From Pseudoalteromonas arabiensis (GTDB lineage: Bacteria > Pseudomonadota > Gammaproteobacteria > Enterobacterales > Alteromonadaceae): a stretch of DNA of 64,000 nucleotides. Below the pieces are notes generated by a model. The model ran no database searches. It was not told the DNA's origin and saw only the letters and a program-made list of their open reading frames with translations. Where the stretch lies: contig NZ_LRUF01000024.1 of assembly GCF_001550155.1 (NCBI RefSeq), positions 410,648 through 474,647 of the forward strand, read 5' to 3'. Of this stretch, positions 27,737 to 36,827 are shown piece by piece (position 1 is the stretch's first letter; every line of letters starts with the position of its first letter). A program made the position numbers and the translations under genes.

Positions 27737-29343
27737 TACTCTTTCCTCGCGTTAGCCAGTGAGATGCCTCCAAAGGGGCTTAGGCTAATACCTTTAACGT
27801 CACTACTTGCCGCTTGAAAGCGCATTCCATGTGCAATCGGCAATATCGGCATTTCTTGAACAATTATTCGCTGTGCTTGGTTATAAAACTGTTTTCGTTT
27901 TTCTAAGTCAGTGGTATCAAGAGCCTGAGTAAGTAGTAAATCGAATTCAGGATTACACCAGTTAGCGGGGTTTTTACCACTAAAAGTAGCAGTACAACTT
28001 AGTAACGGGCTCATAAAGTTATCAGGGTCAGGCGTATCGGCTGCCCATCCCAGTAGTACACTGTCGTGACGATGCTCACCAATGCGTTGTAAAAAAGTGT
28101 TCCACTCGTATTCTACAATGCTGACATTAACGCCAATTTTACGTAAATCACTTTGCATTAATTCAGCCATTTTACGTGCATTTGGGTTGTAAATTCGGCT
28201 TACTGGCATGGCCCAAATATTCATATCAAAGCCATCTTTATAGCCCGCTTCGGCAAGTAAAGTTTTAGCAAGCTCAGGGTTAAACTCGGGCATCGCTTTT
28301 TGTGCTTCAAAGGCCCACGATGCTGGAGGCAATAATGATTGTGCTTTTATGCCGTTACCGTAATACACAGCTTGCATAATTTTGTCGACATCAATGGCGC
28401 TTGCGAGGGCTTGTCGAACACGCACATCATCAAACGGCGGACGTTCCGTATTGAAGGCCCAATAACCAATGTTGAGGTTTTGCTCTTTTTGAACTTTGAT
28501 ATCTTCACGTTGTGACAAAATACTGAGTTGTGCGCTACTTGGGTGCGCAGTCACATCGCATTCTTTAGTGAGCATTTTCGCAACCCTTGTTGTCCCATTG
28601 GGTGTAATGTCATACACCAATTGCTCAAGCACAACGGGATGTTTCCAATAATCAGGGTTACGATAGTAACGAATTAAGCGGTCACGACGGTATTCTTTAT
28701 ATACATAGGGACCTGTACCAACAGGGTATTGATCAAACAGGTTCTCTTGTTTGCGATCTTTGAGCTGCATAGCATATTCTTTCGATAGCACAACAGCAAA
28801 ATCCGTGGCCAAATTTGCTAAAAAGCTACTTTCAGCGTTGTATAATTCAAACCGAACTTGGTAATCAGAAACGCGTACAATACGGCGAATTAATTGATCA
28901 ATACCGACACTTTGAAAATATGGGTAGTTAGCATCACCAACAAAATGGTAAGGATTGTAAACATCGAATAGGCGACTGAAGGTAAAAATAATATCATCAG
29001 CATTAAAGTCTCGGGTCGGTGTAAAGTACCGAGTAGTATGAAACTTTACCCCTTTACGGAGCATAAATGTGATGGCTTTACCATCAGGACTTATTTTCCA
29101 ATCAGTGGCAAGCTCTGCCTGAAACTCAGCAGAGACAGGGTCGATGCTGAGCAAGCGGTCGTATAGCTGATTAGCAATAATATCGATAGTCGAACCAGTG
29201 GTTGTCACTTGCGGATTAAACGACACGGGGTTAGCTTCAGCGCAATACACTAAGCCTTGGTTTTTTTGTTCTGTGGTTTTTTCTTCGCTATCTAGGCAGC
29301 CTACTAAGCACACCAAAGACAAAGCAAGTAACGGTTTAAACAC
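27736..29343 (-). CDS. sapA: Periplasmic solute-binding lipoprotein SapA
   Basis: Family 5 (peptide) solute-binding protein of the Sap system, 535 residues. The N-terminus has a lipobox LVGC with Cys16, so it is probably a lipoprotein, unlike soluble SapA of enterobacteria. The mature part shows SBP_bac_5 landmarks such as NQLYDRLLSIDP, GTGPYVYKEYRRDRLIRYYRNPDYW and LGWAADTPDPDNFMSPLLSC. The gene lies 15 bases downstream of pspF on the same strand, so it is probably cotranscribed with that regulator. Confidence 0.88.
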   Translation of the reverse strand: MFKPLLALSLVCLVGCLDSEEKTTEQKNQGLVYCAEANPVSFNPQVTTTGSTIDIIANQLYDRLLSIDPVSAEFQAELATDWKISPDGKAITFMLRKGVKFHTTRYFTPTRDFNADDIIFTFSRLFDVYNPYHFVGDANYPYFQSVGIDQLIRRIVRVSDYQVRFELYNAESSFLANLATDFAVVLSKEYAMQLKDRKQENLFDQYPVGTGPYVYKEYRRDRLIRYYRNPDYWKHPVVLEQLVYDITPNGTTRVAKMLTKECDVTAHPSSAQLSILSQREDIKVQKEQNLNIGYWAFNTERPPFDDVRVRQALASAIDVDKIMQAVYYGNGIKAQSLLPPASWAFEAQKAMPEFNPELAKTLLAEAGYKDGFDMNIWAMPVSRIYNPNARKMAELMQSDLRKIGVNVSIVEYEWNTFLQRIGEHRHDSVLLGWAADTPDPDNFMSPLLSCTATFSGKNPANWCNPEFDLLLTQALDTTDLEKRKQFYNQAQRIIVQEMPILPIAHGMRFQAASSDVKGISLSPFGGISLANARKE

Positions 29344-29358
29344 CTGATTAGCCTCTAA

Positions 29359-30432
29359 CTATTGCTGCTGATCTAATAAATTGTATTTTTTCAAATAGCC
29401 ACGTAATTGATGATACGTCAATTCTAAGTGTTCTGCAGTTTTCTTTTGATTAAATTGACTATATTCCAGTGCCTTTTTTATCACATCAATTTCAAAGTCA
29501 TTTGATAGCTGTTTTAAATTACAAGGAAATTGAATGTCGGGCTTATTGAGTGTCACAGCATCTTGATTTTGTGATGTGGCAATAGGCGCTGCTTCAACGT
29601 TTGTAACGGGGGCACTACTCACTGCTGCTTTGACACGTTGCTTGGGTCTAAATTTACTTGCAAATGGATCTAAAATAATCTGGTGAACGGGAATATGCTC
29701 ATTGCCATGACGGTATAAGCTTCGTTCAACTACATTTTTTAATTCGCGAATGTTACCTGGCCATTCATAGGATTGCAGCGTTTCGATGGCGCTACGCGTA
29801 AAGCCACTGAATAATTCCCACTCGAGGTCGCGGGCCATATTTATTGCAAATTGCTCTGCAAGCAGCATGATATCCTCTTGGCGTTCGCGCAGTGGGGGCA
29901 GGGTAATAACATCAAAAGCAAGACGGTCGAGTAAATCGCTTCTGAATTCGCCTTGTTCAGCAAGGGTCGGCAAGTCTTCATTGGTTGCGCAAACTAGGCG
30001 AGTATCGACTTTAACAGTTTGCTTACCACCAACGCGTTCAAATTCGCCATATTCAATTACGCGCAGGAGTTTTTCTTGTACCATGGCTGAGGTATTGGCT
30101 AATTCATCAAGGAATAATGTGCCGCTATTGGCGCGTTCAAATCGGCCTTCATGACGTTTGCTGGCACCGGTGAATGCGCCGCTTTCATGACCAAACAGTT
30201 CACTTTCAAGCAGGTTCTCATTCAGTGCTGCACAATTAAGCTTTATATAGTTTTGTTCCCAACGTTTAGATAAGAAATGTAAACGCGCAGCAATCAGTTC
30301 TTTACCTGTACCGCGCTCACCAATAATAAGTACAGGCTTATCAAGACTTGCCAATTGTGAAACTTGATCAAGTACGCTTAAAAAGCTGTCAGATTGGCCG
30401 AGTAAATTATCCTGTTGGCGAAATTGGCTCAT
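29359..30432 (-). CDS. pspF: Phage shock protein operon transcriptional activator PspF
   Basis: Sigma54-dependent activator that drives pspA and is held inactive by PspA. The 357-residue protein has no receiver domain, as expected. Walker A GERGTGKE is at 38-45, the sigma54-contact loop GAFTGA at 85-90, and the C-terminal Fis-type helix-turn-helix is about 330-350 (KKTAEHLELTYHQLRGYLKK). A low-complexity linker (about 270-305) makes it longer than E. coli PspF (about 325). It diverges from pspA, the conserved arrangement, and is followed directly by sapA. Confidence 0.94.
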   Translation of the reverse strand: MSQFRQQDNLLGQSDSFLSVLDQVSQLASLDKPVLIIGERGTGKELIAARLHFLSKRWEQNYIKLNCAALNENLLESELFGHESGAFTGASKRHEGRFERANSGTLFLDELANTSAMVQEKLLRVIEYGEFERVGGKQTVKVDTRLVCATNEDLPTLAEQGEFRSDLLDRLAFDVITLPPLRERQEDIMLLAEQFAINMARDLEWELFSGFTRSAIETLQSYEWPGNIRELKNVVERSLYRHGNEHIPVHQIILDPFASKFRPKQRVKAAVSSAPVTNVEAAPIATSQNQDAVTLNKPDIQFPCNLKQLSNDFEIDVIKKALEYSQFNQKKTAEHLELTYHQLRGYLKKYNLLDQQQ

Positions 30433-30554
30433 ATTCCCTAACTCTTAGTCATTTTTACTAAGATCTAGTGTATTTCATTATTTGTGAGAACTAAAGGAAT
30501 TTATAAATTTAGTTTAACTGTTTGAATGTATTGAGTTATTCTACATCTATAAAA

Positions 30555-30573
30555 GTTGGCAAGCATATTGATA
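30555..30573 (+). promoter_or_regulatory. Sigma54 promoter of the pspABC operon
   Basis: TTGGCA (30556-30561) and ATTGA (30567-30571) place GG and GA ten bases apart, the -24/-12 spacing of RpoN promoters. The -12 element has GA in place of GC, a departure also seen in E. coli pspA (GT). It lies about 50 bases before pspA, with room upstream for PspF sites in the 120-base divergent gap. Confidence 0.78.
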
Positions 30574-30620
30574 CTAGAGATACCAACTGATTAAGTTAAA
30601 ACACCAAAGAGGTAAATGTT

Positions 30621-31283
30621 ATGGGAATTTTTTCACGTTTTGCAGACATCGTTAATTCTAATATCAATGCCATCTTAGATAAAGCAGAAGATCCAGAAAA
30701 AATGGTTCGCCTGATCATCCAAGAGATGGAAGATACATTAGTAGAAGTTCGCTCTACGTCAGCAAAAACACTTGCTGAGAAAAAGGAGCTAGTACGTCGC
30801 GTTGAAACTTTGAAAGTTCAAGTTGCAGACTGGCAAGAAAAAGCTGAATTAGCGCTCAGTAAAGACCGTGATGATTTAGCACGTGCAGCACTGATTGAAA
30901 AGCAAAAATCAGCAGATGCAGTGGCAGCAGTTGAAACAGAGCTTGAGCATGTAGAGTCTCACATCGAAAAACTACAGCAAGAAGTAAGTACGTTACAAGA
31001 GAAGCTAGCAGATGCGAAAGCGCGTCAAAAAGCAATCATCTTACGTCAACGTTCTGCTGAGTCACGTCTTGAAGTGAAAAAAGCACTCGACAGCTCAAAA
31101 GTTGAAGATGCTTTAAACCGCTTTGAGCGTTACGAAAACAAGATCGATGGTCTAGAATCACAAATAGAGTCTTATGATCTTGGTAAAAAATCATTATCAG
31201 ACGAAATTGCTGGCCTTCAGCAAGACGAAAAGATTGATGATGAGCTAGCTGAGCTTAAGAAAAAATTAGCAGATAAAAAATAA
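30621..31283 (+). CDS. pspA: Phage shock protein A
   Basis: ESCRT-III-like membrane-stress protein of the PspA/IM30 family, 220 residues and almost wholly helical coiled coil. The start MGIFSRFADIVNSNINAILDKAEDPEKM carries the amphipathic helix that binds membranes. In unstressed cells PspA restrains PspF; on inner-membrane damage it oligomerises on the membrane. A GAGGT ribosome site precedes the ATG. It heads pspABC. Confidence 0.96.
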   Translation: MGIFSRFADIVNSNINAILDKAEDPEKMVRLIIQEMEDTLVEVRSTSAKTLAEKKELVRRVETLKVQVADWQEKAELALSKDRDDLARAALIEKQKSADAVAAVETELEHVESHIEKLQQEVSTLQEKLADAKARQKAIILRQRSAESRLEVKKALDSSKVEDALNRFERYENKIDGLESQIESYDLGKKSLSDEIAGLQQDEKIDDELAELKKKLADKK

Positions 31284-31288
31284 TAAAA

Positions 31289-31305
31289 TGGGGGCGTGTC
31301 CCCCA
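31289..31305 (+). other. Stem-loop between pspA and pspB
   Basis: TGGGGG pairs with CCCCCA around CGTGT, directly after the pspA stop and without a T-run. It probably stabilises the pspA message or reduces read-through, so that PspA exceeds PspB and PspC. Confidence 0.6.
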
Positions 31306-31341
31306 ATGCTTAAACACATAACGGATTGACAGGAGAGAATC

Positions 31342-31575
31342 ATGTTCGATGCAGAAGTTTTGATGGCACCCATTATTGTATTTATGGTGGTTGTTGCCCC
31401 ACTTTGGCTTATTTTACATTACCGTAGTAAAAAACAAGTGAGCCAAGGTTTAAGTGAACACGAACATCGCCAGCTGTTAGAGCTTGCACAAAAAGCAGAT
31501 AAAATGGCCGAGCGTGTTGAAACATTAGAAGCCTTACTTGATCAAGAGGCTCCACAGTGGAGACGTAAAGTATGA
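31342..31575 (+). CDS. pspB: Phage shock protein B
   Basis: A 77-residue inner membrane protein with one N-terminal helix (about 8-27) and a cytoplasmic coiled-coil tail containing the family motif HRQLLELAQKADKMAERVETLE. With PspC it senses membrane stress and pulls PspA away from PspF. An AGGAGAG ribosome site precedes the ATG; the stop overlaps the pspC start (ATGA). Confidence 0.95.
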   Translation: MFDAEVLMAPIIVFMVVVAPLWLILHYRSKKQVSQGLSEHEHRQLLELAQKADKMAERVETLEALLDQEAPQWRRKV

Positions 31576-31973
31576 GTACTAAACGCGAATTATTTAGAGA
31601 CGCAGAGCGTGGTAAAATAGCCGGCGTGTGCGCGGGTATCAGCGACTACTTTAACATGGAGCTTTGGCTGGTACGTATTTTAGTCGTGACGGCAGTATTA
31701 TTATCTGGCGGTCCATTTATTGTGGTTGCTTACATTGCTGCGTGGTTTATTTTAGATAAAAAACCAGCCGAAAAAACAGTTAAAAACGCAGATAGCATTC
31801 ACCAGGACCCGCTTGAAGTAAAATTTAAGGTATGGCAAAAAGGGGAGCCACCTCGCCGTGCATTACAAGATTTAAAAGATCGTCTTGCTCGAGTTGATGG
31901 TCGTTTACAAGAGATGGAACGCTATGTCACATCAACAGAGTTTACGGTTAGCCGTGAAATCAACAAACTTTAA
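31572..31973 (+). CDS. pspC: Phage shock protein C
   Basis: A 133-residue sensor with the PspC domain. The first half reads RDAERGKIAGVCAGISDYFNMELWLVRIL (about 8-36) followed by a membrane segment (about 34-60); the rest is a coiled-coil-rich tail. It starts in the four-base ATGA overlap with pspB. ycjX follows after 62 bases, so the operon may continue. Confidence 0.94.
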   Translation: MSTKRELFRDAERGKIAGVCAGISDYFNMELWLVRILVVTAVLLSGGPFIVVAYIAAWFILDKKPAEKTVKNADSIHQDPLEVKFKVWQKGEPPRRALQDLKDRLARVDGRLQEMERYVTSTEFTVSREINKL

Positions 31974-32035
31974 AGGATATAAACGCACCTTGTTTGCATC
32001 GTGAAATCAAGTGCAAATGAGGTGCCAGACATTGT

Positions 32036-33448
32036 ATGAGCCAATCATTTGCAAAGAACACCTTCAATTCGTTAAAAAATAAAGCACAAAAAGCGCTTCA
32101 TCGTAGTTTAGATCAACACGTGAAGTTAGCCGTCACAGGGTTAAGTGGCAGCGGCAAAACTGCATTTATTACCGCCTTGGTTAAACATTTAACCAGCCAA
32201 GCTGACGATAAAAACTTACCCTTTTTTGATGTGATGCGCGAAAAGCGCCATATCGCTACAAAAATAGTGCCACAGCAAGCACTGACAATTCCGACATTTG
32301 AGTACACGAATGCATTATCGGCGTTGTTACCTGTTGAAGGTGAGCCATCATGGCCTGCATCCACAGAGCGTATAAATACCTTACGTTTGGCAATTAAATA
32401 CCAAAGTAACTCAGGGCTGCGTGGTCATTTTGCACCGCAATCAACACTTTATTTAGACATTATTGATTACCCCGGTGAGTGGTTACTTGATTTGCCAATG
32501 CTGGAGCAATCATTTGCTGATTGGTGTGAGTCACAATACTCTCTCTTGCAGCAAACAGCCCGTAACGAGAAGGCTAAGCCATTTTTAACCGCCCTTGCTG
32601 AACTTGATTTATCAGCCAGTGTTGATGAAAGCAAGCTGGCTGATATCGCAGCGCTTTATCAAAAGCTATTGGTTGGCCTTAAAAAAGACACCAAACTTGC
32701 CATGTTGCAACCTGGTCGCATGCTGATGCCCGGTGAGCTAAAAGGAGCGCCGTTACTGCAGTTTTTCCCAGTTGCGAATGTACCTGACGACATAACCGAA
32801 GGGTCAAACTTAGCGCATCTTAAAAAGCGCTATAAAGCCTATATAAAAGAGGTTGTAAAACCTTTTTACGAGCAGCATTTCCGTCATTTTGACCGACAAA
32901 TTGTGCTGGTGGATGTGCTCAGCGCATTGAATGAAGGCAGCGAAACGCTGCATGAGCAAAGCCGCGTTATTAACCAGTTGCTGGCGCATTTTAATTATGG
33001 TGAAGCCAGCTTCTTTAAACGTTTGTTTAAACCAAACATCGATAAGTTACTGTTTGCAGCGAATAAGTCGGACCATATTAGCGCTCAATATCATAAAGAT
33101 TTAGCACTATTGCTCGATTCAATCGTGCATGACCAAACGAATCATTTGAAGTTCGAAGGCGTGCAAATTGAAACCATGGCTATGTCATCTATCTGCGCTA
33201 CAGAGCCGCGCCAAGTAGCAGAAAAAGGCCAGCAGTTAGCCTGTATTTATGGCAAGCCTTTAGGCGAGCAAGAATGGCTGACGTATTTACCACCACAGCC
33301 ACCATCACGCCTTCTCAACAAACAAGAGTGGCCAAAACAGGGATTTGAGTTCTTATCGTTCTCGCCACTTCCATGCCCTGATAAACGGTTAAGGCATATT
33401 CGTTTAGATCATGTCATGCAGTACCTGATAGGAGACAAACTAACATGA
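32036..33448 (+). CDS. ycjX: YcjX family P-loop protein of the Psp regulon
   Basis: A 470-residue DUF463 GTPase-like protein. The P-loop GLSGSGKT is at about 39-46 in LAVTGLSGSGKTAFITALVKHL; a DYPGEW motif near residue 145 resembles a switch region, and NKSD (about residue 342) may be the guanine-specificity motif. ycjX and ycjF belong to the E. coli Psp regulon, and here they stand directly behind pspABC. Biochemical role in membrane stress is not settled. The stop overlaps the ycjF start (ATGA). Confidence 0.9.
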   Translation: MSQSFAKNTFNSLKNKAQKALHRSLDQHVKLAVTGLSGSGKTAFITALVKHLTSQADDKNLPFFDVMREKRHIATKIVPQQALTIPTFEYTNALSALLPVEGEPSWPASTERINTLRLAIKYQSNSGLRGHFAPQSTLYLDIIDYPGEWLLDLPMLEQSFADWCESQYSLLQQTARNEKAKPFLTALAELDLSASVDESKLADIAALYQKLLVGLKKDTKLAMLQPGRMLMPGELKGAPLLQFFPVANVPDDITEGSNLAHLKKRYKAYIKEVVKPFYEQHFRHFDRQIVLVDVLSALNEGSETLHEQSRVINQLLAHFNYGEASFFKRLFKPNIDKLLFAANKSDHISAQYHKDLALLLDSIVHDQTNHLKFEGVQIETMAMSSICATEPRQVAEKGQQLACIYGKPLGEQEWLTYLPPQPPSRLLNKQEWPKQGFEFLSFSPLPCPDKRLRHIRLDHVMQYLIGDKLT

Positions 33449-34479
33449 GCGAGCATACAAAAGAGATGAACTTTCAGGCAGGTCGCCGTATTTCAAGCTC
33501 TGCGAGCAATGAAGAGCCTAAAAATGAGCTAACCATTGCGAAAGTAATAGAGAATGCTGAGTTCGTCGAAGATGCCGAAGTATTGCAAGACGACATTGAG
33601 TTAGAACCCGTGTATAAAAAGTCGAAATGGCAAACCCTAAAAGGGGTATTTGTTGTTAGCTTTTTAGTTTTAGTGTTACTTGAGTTTGCAATGTCGCTGT
33701 TTGTGACGTTTCAGCAATCAATTATTCTTGGTTCGGTGTATTTAACGGCTGTTCTCAGTGGTGTGCTATTAATTGCCCGTGTTATCTGGCGTGAGTACCG
33801 CATGCTGAGAAGCCTGAAGCGCAACCAATTACACCGCAGCGAGGCCGACCGCTTACTTAATAGCGAGCAAGTAGGTGAAGCACTGCCGTGGCTTGAAAAG
33901 CTTAATAAACATCAAGCGTTAACAGGCTTTGAAAACTTCAAGCAGCAAATTGCGAGTCATCATACCGATAAAGAAATCATGACCTTATACGCCGATAGTT
34001 TATTGGTGAGCCAAGATCAGCAAGCAAAAAAACTGATTAACCGTTTTGCGACTGAGTCAGCTTTGTTAGTTGCCCTCAGTCCACTGGCTCTAGTGGATAT
34101 GATGGCCGTGTTATGGCGTGGAACTAAGCTCATTGAGCAAATTGGCCGTATTTACGGTATTGGTTTTGGTTACGCAAGCCGTATTAAATTGTATCGCTTA
34201 TTGGTGAAGCAAGTGTTGTTTGTTGGCAGTGCAGAGTTGGTATCTGATCTAGCTGCCACGGCACTAAGTGCTGAATTGCTGGGGAAATTGTCGGGCCGTG
34301 CAGCACAAGGGTTAAGTGCAGGTATTTTTACTGCGCGCATAGGCTATAAAGCGATGGAACTAAGCCGTCCGTTACCTCGCTTGGAACATAAACGCAGCTT
34401 GCTAAAAGAAACCGCCAATAGTATTGCCCGTAAAATTGCTTCACGCACCAGTGATAAAGAGACCGAAAACACAAAATGA
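33445..34479 (+). CDS. ycjF: YcjF family inner membrane protein
   Basis: A 344-residue protein with a charged cytoplasmic N-terminus, two adjacent hydrophobic segments (about 68-90 and 92-112), and a C-terminal DUF697-type region. It is translationally coupled to ycjX through an ATGA overlap, and the two are expected to work together downstream of the Psp response. It is the last gene of the probable pspABC-ycjXF unit. Confidence 0.88.
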   Translation: MSEHTKEMNFQAGRRISSSASNEEPKNELTIAKVIENAEFVEDAEVLQDDIELEPVYKKSKWQTLKGVFVVSFLVLVLLEFAMSLFVTFQQSIILGSVYLTAVLSGVLLIARVIWREYRMLRSLKRNQLHRSEADRLLNSEQVGEALPWLEKLNKHQALTGFENFKQQIASHHTDKEIMTLYADSLLVSQDQQAKKLINRFATESALLVALSPLALVDMMAVLWRGTKLIEQIGRIYGIGFGYASRIKLYRLLVKQVLFVGSAELVSDLAATALSAELLGKLSGRAAQGLSAGIFTARIGYKAMELSRPLPRLEHKRSLLKETANSIARKIASRTSDKETENTK

Positions 34480-34613
34480 CAACTTTTGTGTACAGTTAAT
34501 AAAAATGGCTGAGTGATATTTAGCCATCTGAGCATCCGGCATGCTTGTGCATTGTGGGTATCTACGTTTTATTTATGAGTATGAAGTACTGATAATAAAA
34601 ACGAGAACACACA

Positions 34614-35795
34614 ATGACTAAGCATCACTTACATACACAATGTATTCATGGTCCAGAAAAACCAAATGACCCACATGGCGCACTCAGTGCGCCGCTTTAC
34701 CAAACCTCTACCTTCGCATTTGCTAATGCCGCTCAAGGTGCAGCCCGATTTGCTGGCGAAGAGCAGGGCTTTATTTATACCCGTTTAGGTAATCCGACAA
34801 CGCAAGAGCTTGAGCAAAAAGTAGCTCAGTTAGAAAACTGTGAAGCAGCGGCTGCAACAGCGACAGGTATGGGAGCCGTCTCTGCGTCTGTACTTAGCTT
34901 TTTACAACAAGGTGACCATCTAGTGGCATCTAGCGCGCTATACGGTTGTACCTTTGCATTTTTTGCTCACATGTTGCCGCGCTTTGGGATCGAAGTCACT
35001 TTTGTTGATATGACTAACGAAGCTGAACTACGTGGCGCGGTTAAAGCAAATTCAAAAATGATTTTTGCAGAAACACCAATCAATCCGACCATGGCAGTGC
35101 TTGATTTAAGTTTAATTGCCGACGTTGCCAAGCAGCATCAACTGATAAGCGTTATCGACAATACCTTCTTAACACCTTTGCTACAGCAACCTACTTCGTT
35201 TGGGATTGATATTGTGGTGCACAGTGCAACTAAATATCTTAATGGCCACGGTGATGTGGTGGCAGGGCTTGTGTGTGGTACAGAGGAACATATCAACCTG
35301 ATAAAAATGACGGTATTAAAAGATATTGGTGCAACGATTAGCCCTCATGATGCATGGTTAATTAATCGCGGTTTAAAAACTCTCGCTGTACGAATGGAGC
35401 GCCACTGCGCGAGCGCCCAAGTCGTCGCTGAATATTTAGAGCAACACCCGTTAGTGAGCCAAGTATATTACCCAGGGCTTAAATCACACCCGGGTCATAA
35501 ATTTATTGGCTCACAGATGAAAGCGCCCGGTGGTGTAATTGCCTTTGAAATAAAGGGCAGTCTAGAAGATGGTGAAACATTTATAAATAACACGCAACTT
35601 TGCACCCTTGCGGTCAGTTTAGGGGATGCTGAAACCCTCATTCAACACCCTGCATCAATGACCCATTCGCCTTATACACCTGAAGAAAGAGCAGCCGCAG
35701 GTATTAGTGATGGCCTAATTCGCTTATCAGTTGGTTTAGAAGATGTTAACGATGTAATTAACGATCTTAAAACTGCATTTACATTTATTGGTTAG
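34614..35795 (+). CDS. megL: Methionine gamma-lyase
   Basis: PLP enzyme of the Cys/Met metabolism family that splits methionine into methanethiol, 2-oxobutyrate and ammonia. The 393-residue protein has the PLP Lys at 207 (SATKY), substrate-loop Tyr110 and, importantly, Cys112 in ALYGCTFAF, the cysteine typical of methionine gamma-lyases. Cystathionine gamma-synthase or gamma-lyase would usually differ there. The gene stands alone; the following TyrR-type box begins two bases past its stop. Confidence 0.85.
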   Translation: MTKHHLHTQCIHGPEKPNDPHGALSAPLYQTSTFAFANAAQGAARFAGEEQGFIYTRLGNPTTQELEQKVAQLENCEAAAATATGMGAVSASVLSFLQQGDHLVASSALYGCTFAFFAHMLPRFGIEVTFVDMTNEAELRGAVKANSKMIFAETPINPTMAVLDLSLIADVAKQHQLISVIDNTFLTPLLQQPTSFGIDIVVHSATKYLNGHGDVVAGLVCGTEEHINLIKMTVLKDIGATISPHDAWLINRGLKTLAVRMERHCASAQVVAEYLEQHPLVSQVYYPGLKSHPGHKFIGSQMKAPGGVIAFEIKGSLEDGETFINNTQLCTLAVSLGDAETLIQHPASMTHSPYTPEERAAAGISDGLIRLSVGLEDVNDVINDLKTAFTFIG

Positions 35796-35797
35796 TG

Positions 35798-35815
35798 TGT
35801 AATTTAAAGTTTACA
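35798..35815. promoter_or_regulatory. TyrR/PhhR-type box 1 upstream of phhA
   Basis: TGTAAT-N6-TTTACA matches the TyrR box consensus TGTAAA-N6-TTTACA at 11 of 12 fixed positions. It lies about 205 bases before phhA. TyrR-family regulators control phenylalanine and tyrosine degradation in related bacteria. Confidence 0.65.
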
Positions 35816-35872
35816 TGAGTTTGACCCTAAATCCCTTTATTTTAAGGTTGTGTAAACTTATTGATCTTTTGG

Positions 35873-35890
35873 TGTATTCTTAAGTTTACA
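35873..35890. promoter_or_regulatory. TyrR/PhhR-type box 2 upstream of phhA
   Basis: TGTATT-N6-TTTACA matches the TyrR consensus at 10 of 12 fixed positions. In addition TGTAAACTTA (35851-35860) and TAAGTTTACA (35881-35890) are exact inverted repeats with a 20-base gap, so a third half-site may contribute. It lies 130 bases before phhA. Confidence 0.65.
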
Positions 35891-36020
35891 TATGGGTTGT
35901 TTTTGAAAGTCTCGAAAACAACCCTAGCTATTAAACTTTTGCTTACTTTTAAATAGTATCAACCAACAAGTTAATGAAACTCTGATCGATGCTGATCACG
36001 ATTTAACGAAGAAGGTTATT

Positions 36021-36818
36021 ATGGCTAAAGCAAGTAATTACACCTCCAAGCAACCTGATGAAAATGGGGTTATCCATTGGAGCGAAGAAGAAAATAAAAT
36101 ATGGTCTGAGCTCGTTGCTCGCCAACTCGCTTGCATCGAAGGTAAAGCCTGTGATGAATATTTAGCAGGTCTCAAGAAAATCAATTTACCAACAGATCGT
36201 ATTCCACAACTTAGCGAACTCAACGAAGTGCTACTCGAAACTACGGGCTGGCAAGTTGCGCCTGTTCCGGCACTGATTGATTTTGATGAGTTCTTTCGTT
36301 TATTAGCAAACAAGCAGTTCCCAGTTGCGACGTTTATTCGTAGTCGTGAAGAGTTTGACTACTTACAAGAGCCAGATATCTTCCATGAGATTTTTGGTCA
36401 CTGCGCCATGCTAACTAACCCTGCATTTGCTGAGTTTACTCACAAATACGGCCAGTTAGGCTATGCCGCTGAAAAGAAAGATCGTGTTTATTTAGCGCGT
36501 CTTTACTGGTTTACTGTTGAGTTTGGTTTGATGCAAACTGAGCAAGGCCTGCGTATCTATGGTGGCGGTATTTTATCGAGCCCTGGCGAAACACAGTATG
36601 TATATTCAGATAAGCCAGAAATCAATGCAATGGATGTATTAGATGTGCTTCGTACACCTTATCGTATTGATATAATGCAACCTGTGTACTACACCATAAG
36701 CTCAATCAATGACTTATTCGATATTTCACAAATGGATATCATGTCGCTGGTGAGTAAAGCAAAAGAATTAGGGCTACATGAGCCAAAGTTTCCACCTAAA
36801 GAAAAATTAGCAAGTTAA
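36021..36818 (+). CDS. phhA: Phenylalanine 4-monooxygenase
   Basis: Non-haem iron, tetrahydropterin-dependent enzyme converting phenylalanine to tyrosine. The 265-residue protein is the bacterial catalytic-domain-only form. Iron ligands His122 and His127 lie in DIFHEIFGHC and Glu167 in FTVEFG. A GAAGG ribosome site precedes the ATG. phhB follows after nine bases and recycles the pterin cofactor, and TyrR-type boxes upstream suggest control by aromatic amino acids. Confidence 0.95.
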   Translation: MAKASNYTSKQPDENGVIHWSEEENKIWSELVARQLACIEGKACDEYLAGLKKINLPTDRIPQLSELNEVLLETTGWQVAPVPALIDFDEFFRLLANKQFPVATFIRSREEFDYLQEPDIFHEIFGHCAMLTNPAFAEFTHKYGQLGYAAEKKDRVYLARLYWFTVEFGLMQTEQGLRIYGGGILSSPGETQYVYSDKPEINAMDVLDVLRTPYRIDIMQPVYYTISSINDLFDISQMDIMSLVSKAKELGLHEPKFPPKEKLAS

Positions 36819-36827
36819 GGATTTACA

